DNA of 64,000 bases from Oasisia sp. SBJ-2009 (Eukaryota; Annelida; Polychaeta; Sabellida; Siboglinidae). A program made the position numbers and the translations under genes. Where the stretch lies: assembly GCA_964017155.1 (NCBI GenBank), contig OZ024861.1, positions 49,055,013 through 49,119,012 of the forward strand, written 5' to 3'. Below the pieces are notes generated by a model. That model had not been told where the DNA came from and searched no databases. It saw nothing but the letters and a program-made list of their open reading frames with translations. Shown piece after piece: positions 52,805 through 64,000 of the stretch; within the stretch, counting starts at the first letter, position 1, and each line of letters opens with the position of its first letter.

Positions 52805-55800
52805 CAATTCGCTTAAAATGAATACAGATGTGACAACCAAGTTCACTGACCAATACAGTTGGCTGTTCAGCAAAACCATTCACAAGAGGCGTTAAAGTTA
52901 GAAAGTAAGAGAGAAACGACACATTATTAAAGAGACACGGCAGAGAGCAGATGTCCAGAAAGTGGAGGGGAAATGGAGGCGAGGTAGAAAGAAATTGCAA
53001 AGGGGGATTGCATTAAAGGTGATCCAGAAAGAATGCGAGAAGCATTGGAAAATACTATAGATAGAAAGAATATGGAGACTGCCGACAGAGAAGTTAGTAT
53101 GACAAAAGTGACACGTAGAATAAATACAATGGAAAAGGAATTCATAGTTTAATTATGTGAATATGAATGGAATTCATATTAAAAAAGAATAATAATAACA
53201 AAATGAAATTTCACCCTAGTTTAGTAACCAGACAACTAATATGTTTAATCCTTAATAACCATTAGCCATCACGCACATGGGGAATAATGACATTTTCATT
53301 GCACTGTCAACTCTTATGTTGCAGCCAGCGATAGAAAAGGAGAAATCCTAATTTAGTACTATTTGAATGATGCAAAATGTTTGCGAAACTGCATGGCTGG
53401 GAATGAAAATCTTACACAGTAATCCTTAAACTCACAGTACTTTGTGACTCTATGAACCTATGAATCAGGCAGCCAGTTATTTGGTCCTCTATTCCCAACT
53501 ATCCTCATTTATTCCGGGATTGGGAGCCATGATAGGCATGAATCTGTCTCACAAATCAGTTCACAGCAGGAATATTGGATACAAGGCATGACAACGGCCA
53601 AAGAAAACAAACCTGGTTCGGGGAAGTCAAGGAAACATTGAAGACATACCACATTTCAACCACCAAACCCTTTCGACTGGCAACTGACCGTCAGTTTGAT
53701 CTCTCTACGACATCTACGCTGATAAATGTGGATGGGCAAAGTACAGTTTGTAGCGCCTTTGAGCGAGTATTTTACTAGGATACATGGCATGATACATGGA
53801 TAAATGGTTGTATATTAAAGTAAAGCCCTGTTCATAATCTGTAACCAGGATCGATTTCGACGTCGACAGCAATCGCGTTGAAAGGAACCGCGGTTGAAAG
53901 CAAATGGCGTGTTCAAACTATTCAAAGTGATAGAAAACAATGACATCACGTGATGTATGGAAGCATCAGGAGTTATTGAAAAGAAATGAGTCAACCAACA
54001 AATATGTGTGCTGGATATGACTGCGAGTTCTGCAATGCCAGAGGAACGCAGTTTTTCTAGAAGGCAGAAGATGACAACTATGTTTATGCTTTTTGAATTG
54101 ATTGGCCAAGTTATCCTGGTCAAATATGTGGTAATTTATGGTCATGTACATATATGTTACGCTGCTCTCTCAAGTGCTCACACTTTCCATCAAACGACAA
54201 ATGTCCTCACACACAAACAACACACTGTGAAATAGATCCTAAAGAGGCGAATAAAAATAAGGTACACGTTCCGCCATCCAATACTTGTAGTGAAATCAAA
54301 GTGCAAATTAGCAATTTGCAGGAAAATTTGCAATTTGCAGAATGTTTTCTATGTTCACTCAGAATGTCAGACACAACGCAGGGAAGTCCTATTTGGGTTG
54401 TTATATCATGTTTAAATTTGGTTTGGTTTCCATTCGTTTATTTTGAAGTCGTCGACCATCTTCGTCTTTGCTGCTACCTTGGGTAAGTTTGGCGACAACG
54501 ACTTGAGCCGAAACATTCTCCAAATAAAACAGGCGTCAAGCATGTCTTAATTGAGAGGGATAACTTCCTCTAGTTAGCATTCGGTGTACTTCCACAACAA
54601 ACCAACTGCTTAAAACAGTCCTTGAATCTTGTTGTTTCAACTTTGTTTAGACTTGATTTGGATCAGATTTAGAGCCGCCATTACAGAAAGAAATTAGATG
54701 CTAGTTGAAAGCAATCTTTAAAAACATACATGTCCTATAACATTTTGACGTCGAAAGCAATGAATTCGACGCCAGTTGCTTTTCAATCGTACGATCACAT
54801 TAGGCAATCTCGTCTCTGCAACCAAATTGCTTTCAATGTTCGACGCACGTTGAATAGTGTGAACGCCTCTTAAACAAGACTCACCGGATGCACGTGCGGT
54901 GTAGTTCTTCGGCTTCTTCACCAGTCCAGTGTCGATCATACTGTAGCCCATGTCGATGATTGTCGTGTTGATGGAGCGCGGCTTCACGCCGAGAACGGTC
55001 TTCATACGGGTGTTATCAATCTTAAAATCTTTGTCGATAATCGTTCGCCATTTGCGACACTGCTTGTCGAACATTCCGTTAAACAACAGGTACATGGACG
55101 ATGCACGCTTTGTCGTAACGTCGTAGCCGTACCTGGAGAATTCGTCGGCGAGTATCTGTGCCGTCTGCGTGTACCAGATGTTATCTGTCGAAAGCAAGTG
55201 GCGTTTGTTTGCGGCTCCCTCGGCCGTCAACGCGTTGACGATGGCAGTGGCGACGTCCCGGACGTCGATGATCGGAATGTTGAAGTTTGGAACCCTCTTG
55301 ACCTTGTGTTCCATCAGCTGCCGGTGCAATTCGATCCGACCGGGCTCCACGAGCTTCGACAACAAAGGACCCATCACGCACGCAGGGTTGACGACGGTAA
55401 ATTGGAAACACTTGCCATCGGGGAAGCTGCGCACGTACTTCCACGCCTCGATCTCGACCTGAGCGAAACACAGACACTAATCATAAAGGCCCGTAAATAA
55501 TCGGCTCTGGTCTTCTGAAATCTTTTATTTAACTGGTCTCAATTGTTATTAGTATAGAGGCGCTCTTTCGATTTTCGGAAACTGAATCTTTCAGGACAGA
55601 GCGGCTCGACAATAATGTTATTGATTCTTTTTAATTTCGACCCATATATTTCAATGATTGATATAGGTCGCATATTATCAACAAATACTTTTCTCCTAGC
55701 GGTCATATACCTCAATTACACACTCTCTCTCACTCACTCACTCACTCACTCACTCACTCACTCACTCACTCACTCACTCACTCATTCACCCAGTCACTCA

Positions 55801-56811
55801 CTCACTCCCTTACTCACTCACTCACTCAGTCACTCACTCAAGCACTCGCACACACAGACGAATTGTGTATGCACATGACCAGCATTTGTAATTAGGGTAT
55901 CAAATGTAATCATTCCGTTTTGCATCAATCACTTGGTTGTTGTACTAGACAGGTTTTATTACACATGTGCAGACCTGTGTTGATGTTATGCCACAATGTG
56001 CTGTCAACTTACAATGAAAGTACACAATGAAAAATATAATACAAAATCACGACATACATTGCATTTAACACTGTATTTAAACGGAAGTGAACCCATATCC
56101 GGCCAATCCTCCTCGGTGTAAGTTTTGTTACTGCTGTTGACCACTGGTCCTACGACCGCGCCGATGGACGATACGTAGACTACCCGCTTGACCGTGCCGA
56201 CCTCTTTTGCCGCTTCCAGTAACTTCTGCGTACCCTGCAGCGTACACAACAGACAGCAAGGGTATACATTTTATTAATTAAGAGAGGGATGGTAGACTAC
56301 AGGGGAGTGGGAACACGTGATTGAAAAGAATCGTCAACGATGCACCAAGGAATAAACGAGAAAGGAACTGTGGAGAAAGCCGTAAACGCACTAAAGAAAT
56401 CAAACACCGACACAGTCGACAGGAGATGACGCAGAGGATCGTAGATTACACACACACAGAGGGTACAGAAGATGACATACACCGAAGACACGAGATGAAT
56501 GTAACACACGACAGAAGATAACAGAGAGGAGAGAATATTACATGAAGGATTATAGATAACATAGAGAACGAAAGTTGACACAATCACAGGACAGACGATG
56601 ACACAGACGATGACACAGACAATGACACAGGACAGAGGGTGTTACAGCCAGATGATAGACGATAACACACGGGAGAGAATGTTGACACAGGTGACCTAAT
56701 ATGACACAGAATACACAAAGGTGACACAGAAGACAAGAAATGACACAGATGACACCACGAACGATGGACAATGAGACCAAGGCCAACAACTTTTAATTGT
56801 CACTAAATTTC

Positions 56812-56902
<91 letters not shown>

Positions 56903-57568
56903 GCATTTGAATTTTTTTAGTGAAAATTAAAAGTACATTTCAACAAAAGCCCTTGAAGTAAAAGTACAATTATATTTTTATTTCAATGCGACACTTTACA
57001 ACAATGCGAAACTAAAATAATTAATCACATATATCACATATTTAATCCATAATTAAAAAGCGTTCATTCTCTCTCCTGACCTATTCAACTGTTAACGGCA
57101 AATGCCGAGACTATTAAATATCCGTTGACTTGAGTTATCCCCTGTTCACATCTACGACTGAATAATAAGTAGCGTACACACCTTTTCGTATGTTTCAATG
57201 AAATGAGATTCTGTTAGGTTACCAATCGGTCTGCTCGAGTGTATGACGTACGTGCAGTCTGCCACTAGGGATCGCCAAGCTCCTGTCTTCCACATGTCCG
57301 TCACGACTATTTCTATCGGATGGCTGTTCGGCGACCATCGTTCCAGTTGTTTGCAAGAATGGGCCACAGGGACCCTCACGGTGAATTTGTTCGACTTGAG
57401 TAGCTCGTTCAGTATGTGTAGGCCGACGAAACTGGTCCCACCCGTCAGCAGGATGCGAGGATTAGCAGCTATGGGCGGCGGTGGAGGCGGGGCCGCGGCC
57501 TCAGCCGTCTCCGGGGCAGCATCATCCGCTTGCTCATCCAGCGGCACATTAGGTTCCTCCTCCGCCAT
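52481..57568 (-). CDS. Reductase-like gene, copy 3 (extended SDR, DFR/CCR type), inverted
   Basis: Minus-strand exons 57568-57182, 56234-56058, 55458-54885 and a 3' exon from 52485. The lengths 387, 177 and 574 equal those of copy 1; about 380 residues. It starts [13 protein letters not shown]. Upstream in-frame codons exist but come partly from an inserted LINE, and the other copies start at the same Met. The most diverged of the three: [52 protein letters not shown]. The active-site region FKYSVK has a Tyr one residue too close to the Lys for YxxxK. Direct splicing to 52485 gives Val then TGA at 52483-52481. Introns carry microsatellites in the same places as the other copies. Confidence 0.8.
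52735..52798. repeat. (TA)n microsatellite, intron 3 of copy 3
   Basis: Pure TA between blocks shared with units 1 and 2. Confidence 0.95.
55725..55850 (-). repeat. (CTCA)n microsatellite, intron 2 of copy 3
   Basis: Tetramer array homologous in position to 27078-27160 and 41466-41585. Confidence 0.9.
56814..56902 (+). repeat. (GT)n-(TA)n microsatellite, intron 1 of copy 3
   Basis: GT run followed by a short TA run. The other copies have TA only at this site. Confidence 0.95.
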
Positions 57569-57660
57569 GTTTCCTGCAGATGCCACCCACCCACAACGCT
57601 GCTTTTTCAGGAGAGAGATAGCGCGCTCACACGTGACCAGAGTGTTCGCGTAATGACGTA
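57569..57660 (-). promoter_or_regulatory. Shared proximal promoter, reductase copy 3
   Basis: On the minus strand TACGTCATTACGCG starts at 57660 and CACGTG is at 57635-57630, as in copies 1 and 2, followed by a CT-rich run. A LINE fragment is inserted just upstream (57686-57869). Confidence 0.45.
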
Positions 57661-57685
57661 AGTCTTTTTGTTTCTTATTATTGGG

Positions 57686-57869
57686 CTTGCTTATGTTGCA
57701 GCGTAGTGGTACGCGTAGCATCCCGTATCATTGCTATCCAGCCTGCCCTGTCACCGGTTGCGGCCACAGCATCATCATGTGAGAGTTGGACGTCTTCACA
57801 GATTTTGTCTGTCCAGCGTAGGGGTGGTGGTCTGCCACGGGTATGCCGTGGCAGACCACCCCTACCCCC
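57686..57869 (-). mobile_element. RTE-like LINE 3' end inserted in the copy 3 promoter flank
   Basis: Flanked by an 8-bp target-site duplication, TTATTGGG at 57678-57685 and 57870-57877. The minus strand reads LRWTDKICEDVQLSHDD and ATGDRAGWIAMIRDATR, the C-terminal tail of a common animal LINE polyprotein. Copies 1 and 2 have the uninterrupted site, so the insertion postdates the duplication. The 5' end has a self-complementary stretch (GGTCTGCCACGG ... CCGTGGCAGACC). Confidence 0.8.
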
Positions 57870-58279
57870 TTATTGGGACAGTGCGAAGCAAATTATGAAT
57901 GTGTCTCCTTACCCATATTTAGCGTGCGGTTTCAGCTCGGAATTTAGGAGTGAGTAATCCTTCCCGATAACATTAATTTTAGAGAACACATTTCTCTGAT
58001 TTTTTAACGTGTTATTATCATATTTATGATGTACGGTGTATTCGTCGTCGTGGTTCTGTTAATAATATCAATAATGTTTATTTTGCATAGCGTCATATCC
58101 AGAGCGTTCATAACGCACTAAAGAAATCAGACATGTAATAGGAAGTAAGACAAATGAAAATATATAAATACGTAAATTAATTACGTTAATTTAGACGTTA
58201 CAATTATAAATTATACTGCAAAATAAATACATAGAAGAAGTTGATCCTGTTGTGAAACATAAACTAATTAAACTAATAA

Positions 58280-59075
58280 CATTTGAATAAATTACAGCAT
58301 CATGCTTCCATGAATCTAAATAGTGTATGCAGTAATACAAAGATGCGTTTTTACAGATCTTAAAAGCTCGAACAGAACTTTTTGAAGTGACAGTAACAGG
58401 CAACGCATTCCATACTGCTAAGGTACACTCGCCGGCTTTAGACTGTTACATTCAGCAGAACGAAAACTTCTGGCTGGTTCAACAACAGAAGCAAGTGTCT
58501 GCAGATACACAGTAGAAATTTCAGCAAGTTCTGCTAACTTGTAAGTAATTCTTTGTTGAACAGGCAGCCAGTGAAGTTGGCGCAGTAGTGGTAAGGCACT
58601 GTAGAATCGCGTTCGCCGGGTTATTAAGCAAACTGCTGCATTCTACAGTCGCTACAGCCTGCCGAATTTCTTGGCAGAAGTGCCAAACAGGAGCGAATTA
58701 CAAGTCTAAGCGTGACGTAGGCCTAACCATTGCTTTCACGACACGTTATGCAGTCGTATGTGGTAGGTAACGACTAATTGTGTGAGAAACCAGCACGGAC
58801 GTCTTCGTACCCAACGCGCACATGTAGTCCGGCAACCAAAGCCGGTGCCGAAACCGGTAAAACGGGAAGAATATCAGTTTTTGCATCGTTCATCTGCAAA
58901 TAATTGTATGTCACCCAGTGCTTCGTGTCGTTAATGCAGTACTCAAGACGCTGCACAGCGGCCTTCAAAGAAGTCACATTCAAGTAAAAATAAAAATATA
59001 TTGCAACTGCGCTAGTTGTCTTGACTATCGTAATTCCGAATTTCCTTTTTTTAAATATTGCCATTAAGGATATCA
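58280..59075 (-). pseudogene. L2/Rex1-like LINE RT fragment (unit 3)
   Basis: Minus strand: LEYCINDTKHWVTYNYLQMN and DAKTDILPV (the usual LNDDKTE region). After a gap come HWLPVQQR-type sequence, ARSFRSAECNSL and VWNALPVT. Stops and deletions. Its 3' part is homologous to 38540-38990. Confidence 0.65.
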
Positions 59076-59209
59076 CAAAATTACAGCGTGGTCAAAATTT
59101 AGCCAATAATAAAGCTGTTATTGAATAATTTTACACCACGTTCTGTTATTCTGTGTAGAATATGTGGCCCAACCACATCCATCTACATGTGTTTGCCACC
59201 TCTGTGATG

Positions 59210-59590
59210 TAACTATATAATGTCCTCCAACGTTTGCCTTTGCCAACAATGGTGATATAAGTCAATTTCTTTACTGCTGTAGCAGCGGATCTACAGGAAA
59301 CATTACTGCATACATTGATCACATTGACAATTGATCACATTGACCTTACGTTTTTGTCAGAAAGAAAATATTCTGAAACCAACATTTTCGATTAAATGCA
59401 CGAACACGCTGCGTTAATTTTTTGGGCCGTGACGGAGTTTTTGCTACGCAGATGGTCACAAGATAGAGCAATTACATCCCTATTGCAGCTCCTTGAGATC
59501 TAAGCCAAACATCACTCACAGTCATTTGTCTTTGCCTGTCAAAAACCGCCTACAACCCGCCCAACAACAATCCAGACATCTAAATAACAA
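59210..59590 (+). repeat. Second copy of the TTLL12 3' flank
   Basis: Matches 4425-4800 in the same orientation, including GTAGCAGCGGATCTACAGGA and a tandem duplication of ATTGATCACATTGAC. No TTLL12 exon accompanies it. Confidence 0.8.
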
Positions 59591-60190
59591 ACTTAACTTT
59601 CTATGGCAATAAGCACATTTTGATGTCACGTCGGACACTGTCTGTTGTCTGCCGGGGATGAAACATGCGCTATTTCATTCCCGGAAACAATTACCTTCAC
59701 TTATACACTTCTGAACGTGTGGCAGTAGGAGGTTATCCGACATAACTAGCAGACATCAGATCTACTGCATTGTCGTACAGCATTGACCGACACTGCATTG
59801 GGGCCTTTACAGTCCAGATTTGACATAATCCCATCAACGTTTCATCTGGGTATGACGGATGTGAATTTTTCAAGGCTTCAAAAGGGGTTTCACTAAAATA
59901 AAGATCTCTTAAGGTAAGTTTATTGTTAAAAAAAGAAATATGTTGCTAAATATGTTTTCTTTCAAAACGCAAACATCCAATACCACATTACCGAGTAGAC
60001 AATCTCCACGCCACCCCGTCGACAATGTCCCTCTGGTGCTTCGTGGTGTTGACAGTTTTCACGTAATCAAGATCACTGTTAACGTTCAAAATTGAATATA
60101 AAGTGCAACATTTGGTTGAAGAGCTTTTACCAACGTTAGTGAAAGGACCCATGGTACATGTCGCTGCTTCCGCCTAGTCGCAGATCTAGA
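59591..60190. other. Noncoding, nothing recognised
   Basis: No gene-like frame or clear repeat apart from isolated short T/A runs. Confidence 0.4.
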
Positions 60191-60930
60191 TGTAGCCTCG
60201 GTTACCCAGACTCCGTGAGGTGGCAGCACTTTTAAGCCCCTCAACTTCGCCTTGGGAATTAATGGGTCTTAAGTTTCTACATCCGGGTAGCCTTACCCCA
60301 GATTAGGGTAGAGACGCTGATTGGCTCTCAGGCCAACTATGAAATTAAAATAACGATATACTTTTACAAGATAATAATATCATATGAAAAGTATTCAACA
60401 TTGAACTTATATTAACACAAAAGTAAGTAAAAATTCAAATTTACAGTTGTTTATAAAATAAAAATTACGGCAGGATTAACCAGTATCCGTGAGGTGGCAG
60501 CATTGTCTAGCCCCACACGGATAGCATACAAATTAAATAAGAATACCTTTTTTTATCAAATAATGCTGTATTATAAAGACTATTCAGAATTAAACTTATA
60601 TATCAAGCGGATACCAAGCAAAAGCCGGCAAATGTGGCCAGACTGCCTTCTCGGCGTAGTTCCGCAGCCGACTAACAGTCGGTTAAGCGAGACTAATCTA
60701 GATGCAGGCCGTGCACCACGCATGAAACATTCACAACCGGCTCGCTGTCTTGGATTAGCTTCGTTTAGTCAGACTCCGTGAGGTGACAGCACTTTTCAGC
60801 CCTTCAACTCCGCCTGGTATATTTATGGGCTGCCGATGTAACCGACAGCTGCTTGGCTCTCAGGCCAAATTTTTAATAACACATCAATAAGGATACCCAC
60901 TTATTGTTTATGAAAAGGAATGGACTTCCA

Positions 60931-61015
60931 CAAATCCACGTTAGTTCCTAGAGGCGCTAATACGCAACTGTACCCTAGTTGCGTATCAGCGCCTCCAGCG
61001 ACTAACGTGGATTTG
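60931..61015. repeat. 85-bp hairpin
   Basis: CAAATCCACGTTAGT at the left end pairs with ACTAACGTGGATTTG at the right, with AGAGGCGCT and TACGCAACT also pairing inward around a loop of a few bases. A related half (CCTAGTTGCGTCAGAGCGCC) is at 61632. Confidence 0.85.
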
Positions 61016-61218
61016 TTTGCATGTTTTGCTGAACGCTTGTTTAAAAAGTAATCATCCTCATATAGCTATTGAGCGTGCAGGCGCGTAGCCAGCGACAGTT
61101 TGTATGTGGGCATGCCGTGTGTGTGATCAATAAACAGAACAGCGTGCCAATGTGTGGTCGACAGCTAGAACAGCCAAAACAACGCCATTTTGGCACTGAA
61201 TTCAATCGAACGTCCCAA

Positions 61219-61505
61219 GACGTTTCATCGACTGTAAATGTACATTAATGTAGATATTATGCTTTCACATTGACGGACATATTATACGATATCAATATTT
61301 AGCTATGTGTAAAGACGTAGCAGCCTCGTGTGATGCATACGGTGAGCTATAGCTGATTTTAAACATCCTTTCCCGCATCAAGCCAGCAAACCTGTCGTCG
61401 GGCCACCAGACGACGTTCCATCTGATGTAAAGGTACATTAATGTACACATATTATGCCTTCATATTGACGGACATATCAGACTATGTCCATATTTAGCTA
61501 TGTGT
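61219..61505 (+). repeat. 193-bp direct duplication
   Basis: 61219-61310 and 61412-61505 match: GTACATTAATGTA, ATTATG(C/T)(T/C)TTCA, ATTGACGGACATAT and ATATTTAGCTATGTGT. Confidence 0.8.
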
Positions 61506-61934
61506 GAGGCTTCAGAGTCATGCGAATTCAACAGCTTATTGTAGGATGATTTAAACAAGCGTTCTGCAAAATCTTCCGCAACACGGTGCCGTATTTTACA
61601 TACGTCAAGAATACGTAAAAAACGGCACTCAGTCCCTAGTTGCGTCAGAGCGCCTTCTGTCGGATTAGTTATTGTGGTACCTCATTACGGCAGGATTATC
61701 CAGGATCCATGATGTGGCAGTATTGTTTAGCCACATACAGATAATATTTCAGACTGTGTTTTCGGCGAAGTTACGCAGCCCAGTGACAGTCGGTTATGCG
61801 AAACTATGCATGAATACAACAGCATGGGCGATTTGCGCACGTAATACAGACAAGTGCGAAGGATGTATGCGTTCTCGCGCCAGGGGTCGCTGCAGCAGAT
61901 ACGTCAGCGTTAGCCAGGCCAAAGACAATTAAAG

Positions 61935-62029
61935 GAAGACCAATCACATGCGCTGTTTCCCATTGGACGCCATTTTTAAAACATAGACCGCAGCGAACCA
62001 AGCGGCTGGGTTGCAAAAGTCAGATCAAC
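61935..62029 (+). promoter_or_regulatory. Candidate promoter of the THAP gene
   Basis: Two CCAAT-type boxes (GACCAATCAC at 61938 and the inverted CCATTGGACG at 61961) lie 60-90 bp before the ATG. No TATA box. Inferred. Confidence 0.35.
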
Positions 62030-62746
62030 ATGGCGTACGCCAGGCACGGCGGTTCGTTTTGCTCAGCCTTTGGCTGCAGCAACAACAAAAGCGTCAACGC
62101 AGAGCTTTCATTCTTCAGATTCCCGAAAGATAAAGACAGGTAGGCATTAAATCAATACAAACTAAAAAGAAATACCATGCATAACACACATAAATGCATA
62201 AATGCAACGCCTCGACACGCCTCTCCCCCTCCCCCAGTCAGTGTCAGACTGGATGTCAGCTGGTGATGTAAACAAAAACACTCCGTATGGCTGGGGCGGG
62301 TTTAGTAGTAGTTGGGCCAAGTAATAGTACTGTCGTGGGCGGGGGGGGGGGGGGTGGTTATCAATGACAATAAATTAACAGTATGTCCCAGCGGATCTTG
62401 TGGTGGGCTGAACTAAGAGTAAATATCTAAATTCTAGATAATAGAATAGGTGCCTTGGCAAAATATTAGCAATAAATGTGTAATGCTGGCTGTAATTCAA
62501 TGTTTTTGCACTTCTTATTTCAGGATTAAGCGATGGGTTATAAACTCTAGAAGGGAAGATCTGTTGAAAAGATACTGCGGGTATCTCTATAACAACTGCC
62601 GGATGTGCGCTAAACACTTCACCGAGTCACAGTTTATGAATGCCAACAGCCGTGACAAGCTGGTATGGGATGCAGTTCCCACGTTATTCAGCTGCAATCA
62701 ATCAGATCGCCAGAAAGAACGCAAGCCCCCCAAGGATAGAACTTAA
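62030..62746 (+). CDS. THAP-domain protein, 110 residues, two exons
   Basis: Exons 62030-62139 and 62524-62746 join in phase (AG|G, Arg). THAP is a sequence-specific C2CH zinc-binding DNA-binding domain. All signature parts are present: zinc ligands Cys11 and Cys16 (SFCSAFGCSNN) and CRMCAKHF, where the last Cys and His are C-x2-H; the invariant Trp in RIKRWV; FxRFP (FFRFPKDKDR); and AVPTLF at the C-terminal end. Only about 20 residues follow the domain (basic, QKERKPPKDRT), so no coiled coil or transposase-like part is encoded here. Likely nuclear. It could be a complete THAP-only protein, or the first two exons of a longer gene if an alternative donor is used. Confidence 0.85.
62341..62355 (+). 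repeat. Poly-G tract in the THAP intron
   Basis: A run of about 14-15 G preceded by GGGC and followed by TGG. Confidence 0.9.
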
Positions 62747-64000
62747 TCTTCTGAGCATGTAGTTGAGCAAGATACTTCAGTCCTGGTAAAATCAATGTTC
62801 TTGATTATATTCATGTCAAACCAGATGATTGTATTGTTGTAAATTGCTTGAGACAGTTGACTAGATATATAGTACATCACCATACAGTATACATATAACC
62901 CTGGCTGGACTAAGGTATAAGAGGGTTTATACAGGTGTTTTACATAATCAACTGATAACATTAGTATGTTTCAATAATTGTAACGTTTTTGTGAGAACAC
63001 CGAAATAAATCTGTATGTCATTTGGACACTAAATATTGTAAATGGCAACCAACATTTTGGCTATTATTTTGCAGTCACACGATATGAATTGCAAACTATG
63101 CAAATTCAATGAAACTGAAGACTAACTATAATGAATATTGTGAACAAATGTACATGTAGCTAACAATGTATTGACATTTTAATACTGGCACATATTCTTT
63201 TCCTTTTTGTGCGGCACATGACTATCATGTATCAATATACAGCACAGGTTGTATGTATCATATGCATCTTTCATCTGCGAAATTACATTAATTCTAAACA
63301 TAGATGGACATGTGCAGACATTATTTATTTGTAGACGTGTGTGTCAAAAATAAAAATAAATTCATTTGAAGTGGCTTGATTACAAAATGATATGTATTTG
63401 ATAAATGAAAGATGATGTTGAATACTTTCTGCAAATGTTGGCAAATCAAACCAAATTGGCATGTTTTTGGGCTCATTTGAAGTGTATACTAACTTTAATA
63501 TCTGTACCCATGCTATTAATGCCTACAATAAATGTATTATTGTACCCATGTCTTTTTTGTTCATGTTTTTGATCTGTTTCAGAATAGGAATGAAATATTT
63601 CTAAAAATTGGGATTGGACAGTAACTGTCTGAACTGAATTATATTGATTGATTGATTTATTAAGGAATCCACGTTCAGTAATAAAACTGTTGAGGTGAAG
63701 CCTTCAGACATTAAAAATACAAAAGTATGCAATGGTGTAAAAAAATACAATTTAAACATCATGAAAACAAGTTATGAATATGACTAGGAATAGACACATA
63801 ATTTAACGCACACACAACTGTATGACAAAGTGTTAAAATAGAGGAACACATAAACCACAGGGAGGCATATATGATGGTGTTGGCAATTTGGGCGGGTGGA
63901 GGTTTAGCATGTTTAGGTGAGATGTTAAACATCATGTGTACCAAAACAAGAAGTAAATATGACTAGAATACAAAGATTGAAAGTAGTAGAAAAAGACACT
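62747..64000. other. THAP 3' region and noncoding sequence
   Basis: AT-rich; AATAAA at 63004-63009 is a plausible poly(A) signal about 260 bp after the stop. At the right end a TATGACTAG(G)AATA motif recurs at about 63778 and 63948 within a weak direct repeat. No gene recognised. Confidence 0.5.

Larger units (their letters stand above)
60201..61806 (+). repeat. Cluster of a short dispersed repeat (CCGTGAGGTGGCAGCA)
   Basis: Copies of CCAGACTCCGTGAGGTGGCA followed by CACTTTTNAGCCC at 60201-60245, 60474-60520, 60766-60810 and 61691-61740, plus 23651-23697 far to the left. The second and fourth copies are part of a longer unit with ATTACGGCAGGATTA before and GACAGTCGGTTA(A/T)GCGA after (60466-60690 and 61684-61806). 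A LINE-derived scrap (TCTAGATGCAGGCCGTGCAC, as at 51680) lies at about 60697-60755. Confidence 0.6.

Noticed and set aside
57152..57721. Longer start for reductase copy 3 (51 extra N-terminal codons)
   Set aside because: The extension runs into the inserted LINE tail. Copies 1 and 2 start at the equivalent Met, and copy 1 has a TAA just before it.

Overview
The window is animal nuclear DNA, probably from a marine invertebrate. The genes are split by GT-AG introns. There is a TTLL12-type gene end, a THAP-domain gene, and several CR1/L2-, jockey- and RTE-like LINE relics. Long microsatellites and tandem satellites fill much of the rest. The phylum cannot be fixed from the sequence; a lophotrochozoan is my guess, no more than that.

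Layout. 1-200: LINE 3' scrap. 701-4294 (+): last six exons of a TTLL12 orthologue. 4.3-7.8 kb: noncoding. 7778-20902: a 13.1-kb repeat-built element with long inverted arms and no gene, foldback-like. 20.9-24.9 kb: noncoding. 25384-32736 (+), 39534-44679 (+) and 57568-52481 (-): three copies of one four-exon reductase-like gene (extended SDR / DFR-CCR type), each inside a duplicated block of several kb that also carries promoter, introns and 3' flank. Intron 3 of copy 1 holds an inverted pair of broken copies of a widespread uncharacterised animal gene family that looks PIN/XPG-like. Between copies 1 and 2 lie LINE relics and an inverted, decayed copy of TTLL12 exons. Between copies 2 and 3 lie a small palindrome and a one-armed relative of the 13-kb element. 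57.6-61.8 kb: LINE relics, a copy of the TTLL12 3' flank, and a short dispersed repeat. 62030-62746 (+): a two-exon gene for a 110-residue THAP-only protein.

The dominant theme is duplication in inverted orientation at every scale, from an 85-bp hairpin through a 0.66-kb palindrome, a 3.2-kb gene pair and the 13-kb element to the inverted third reductase block. The coding exons of the three reductases keep identical lengths (except 6 bp in exon 1 of copy 2) and open frames, so they look functional as genes, yet all three lack the usual catalytic Tyr of the SDR YxxxK motif by my alignment. The arms of the 13-kb element carry rows of sites close to the CTCF core consensus, oppositely oriented in the two arms. 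These two points and the inverted gene pair are the observations most worth testing.
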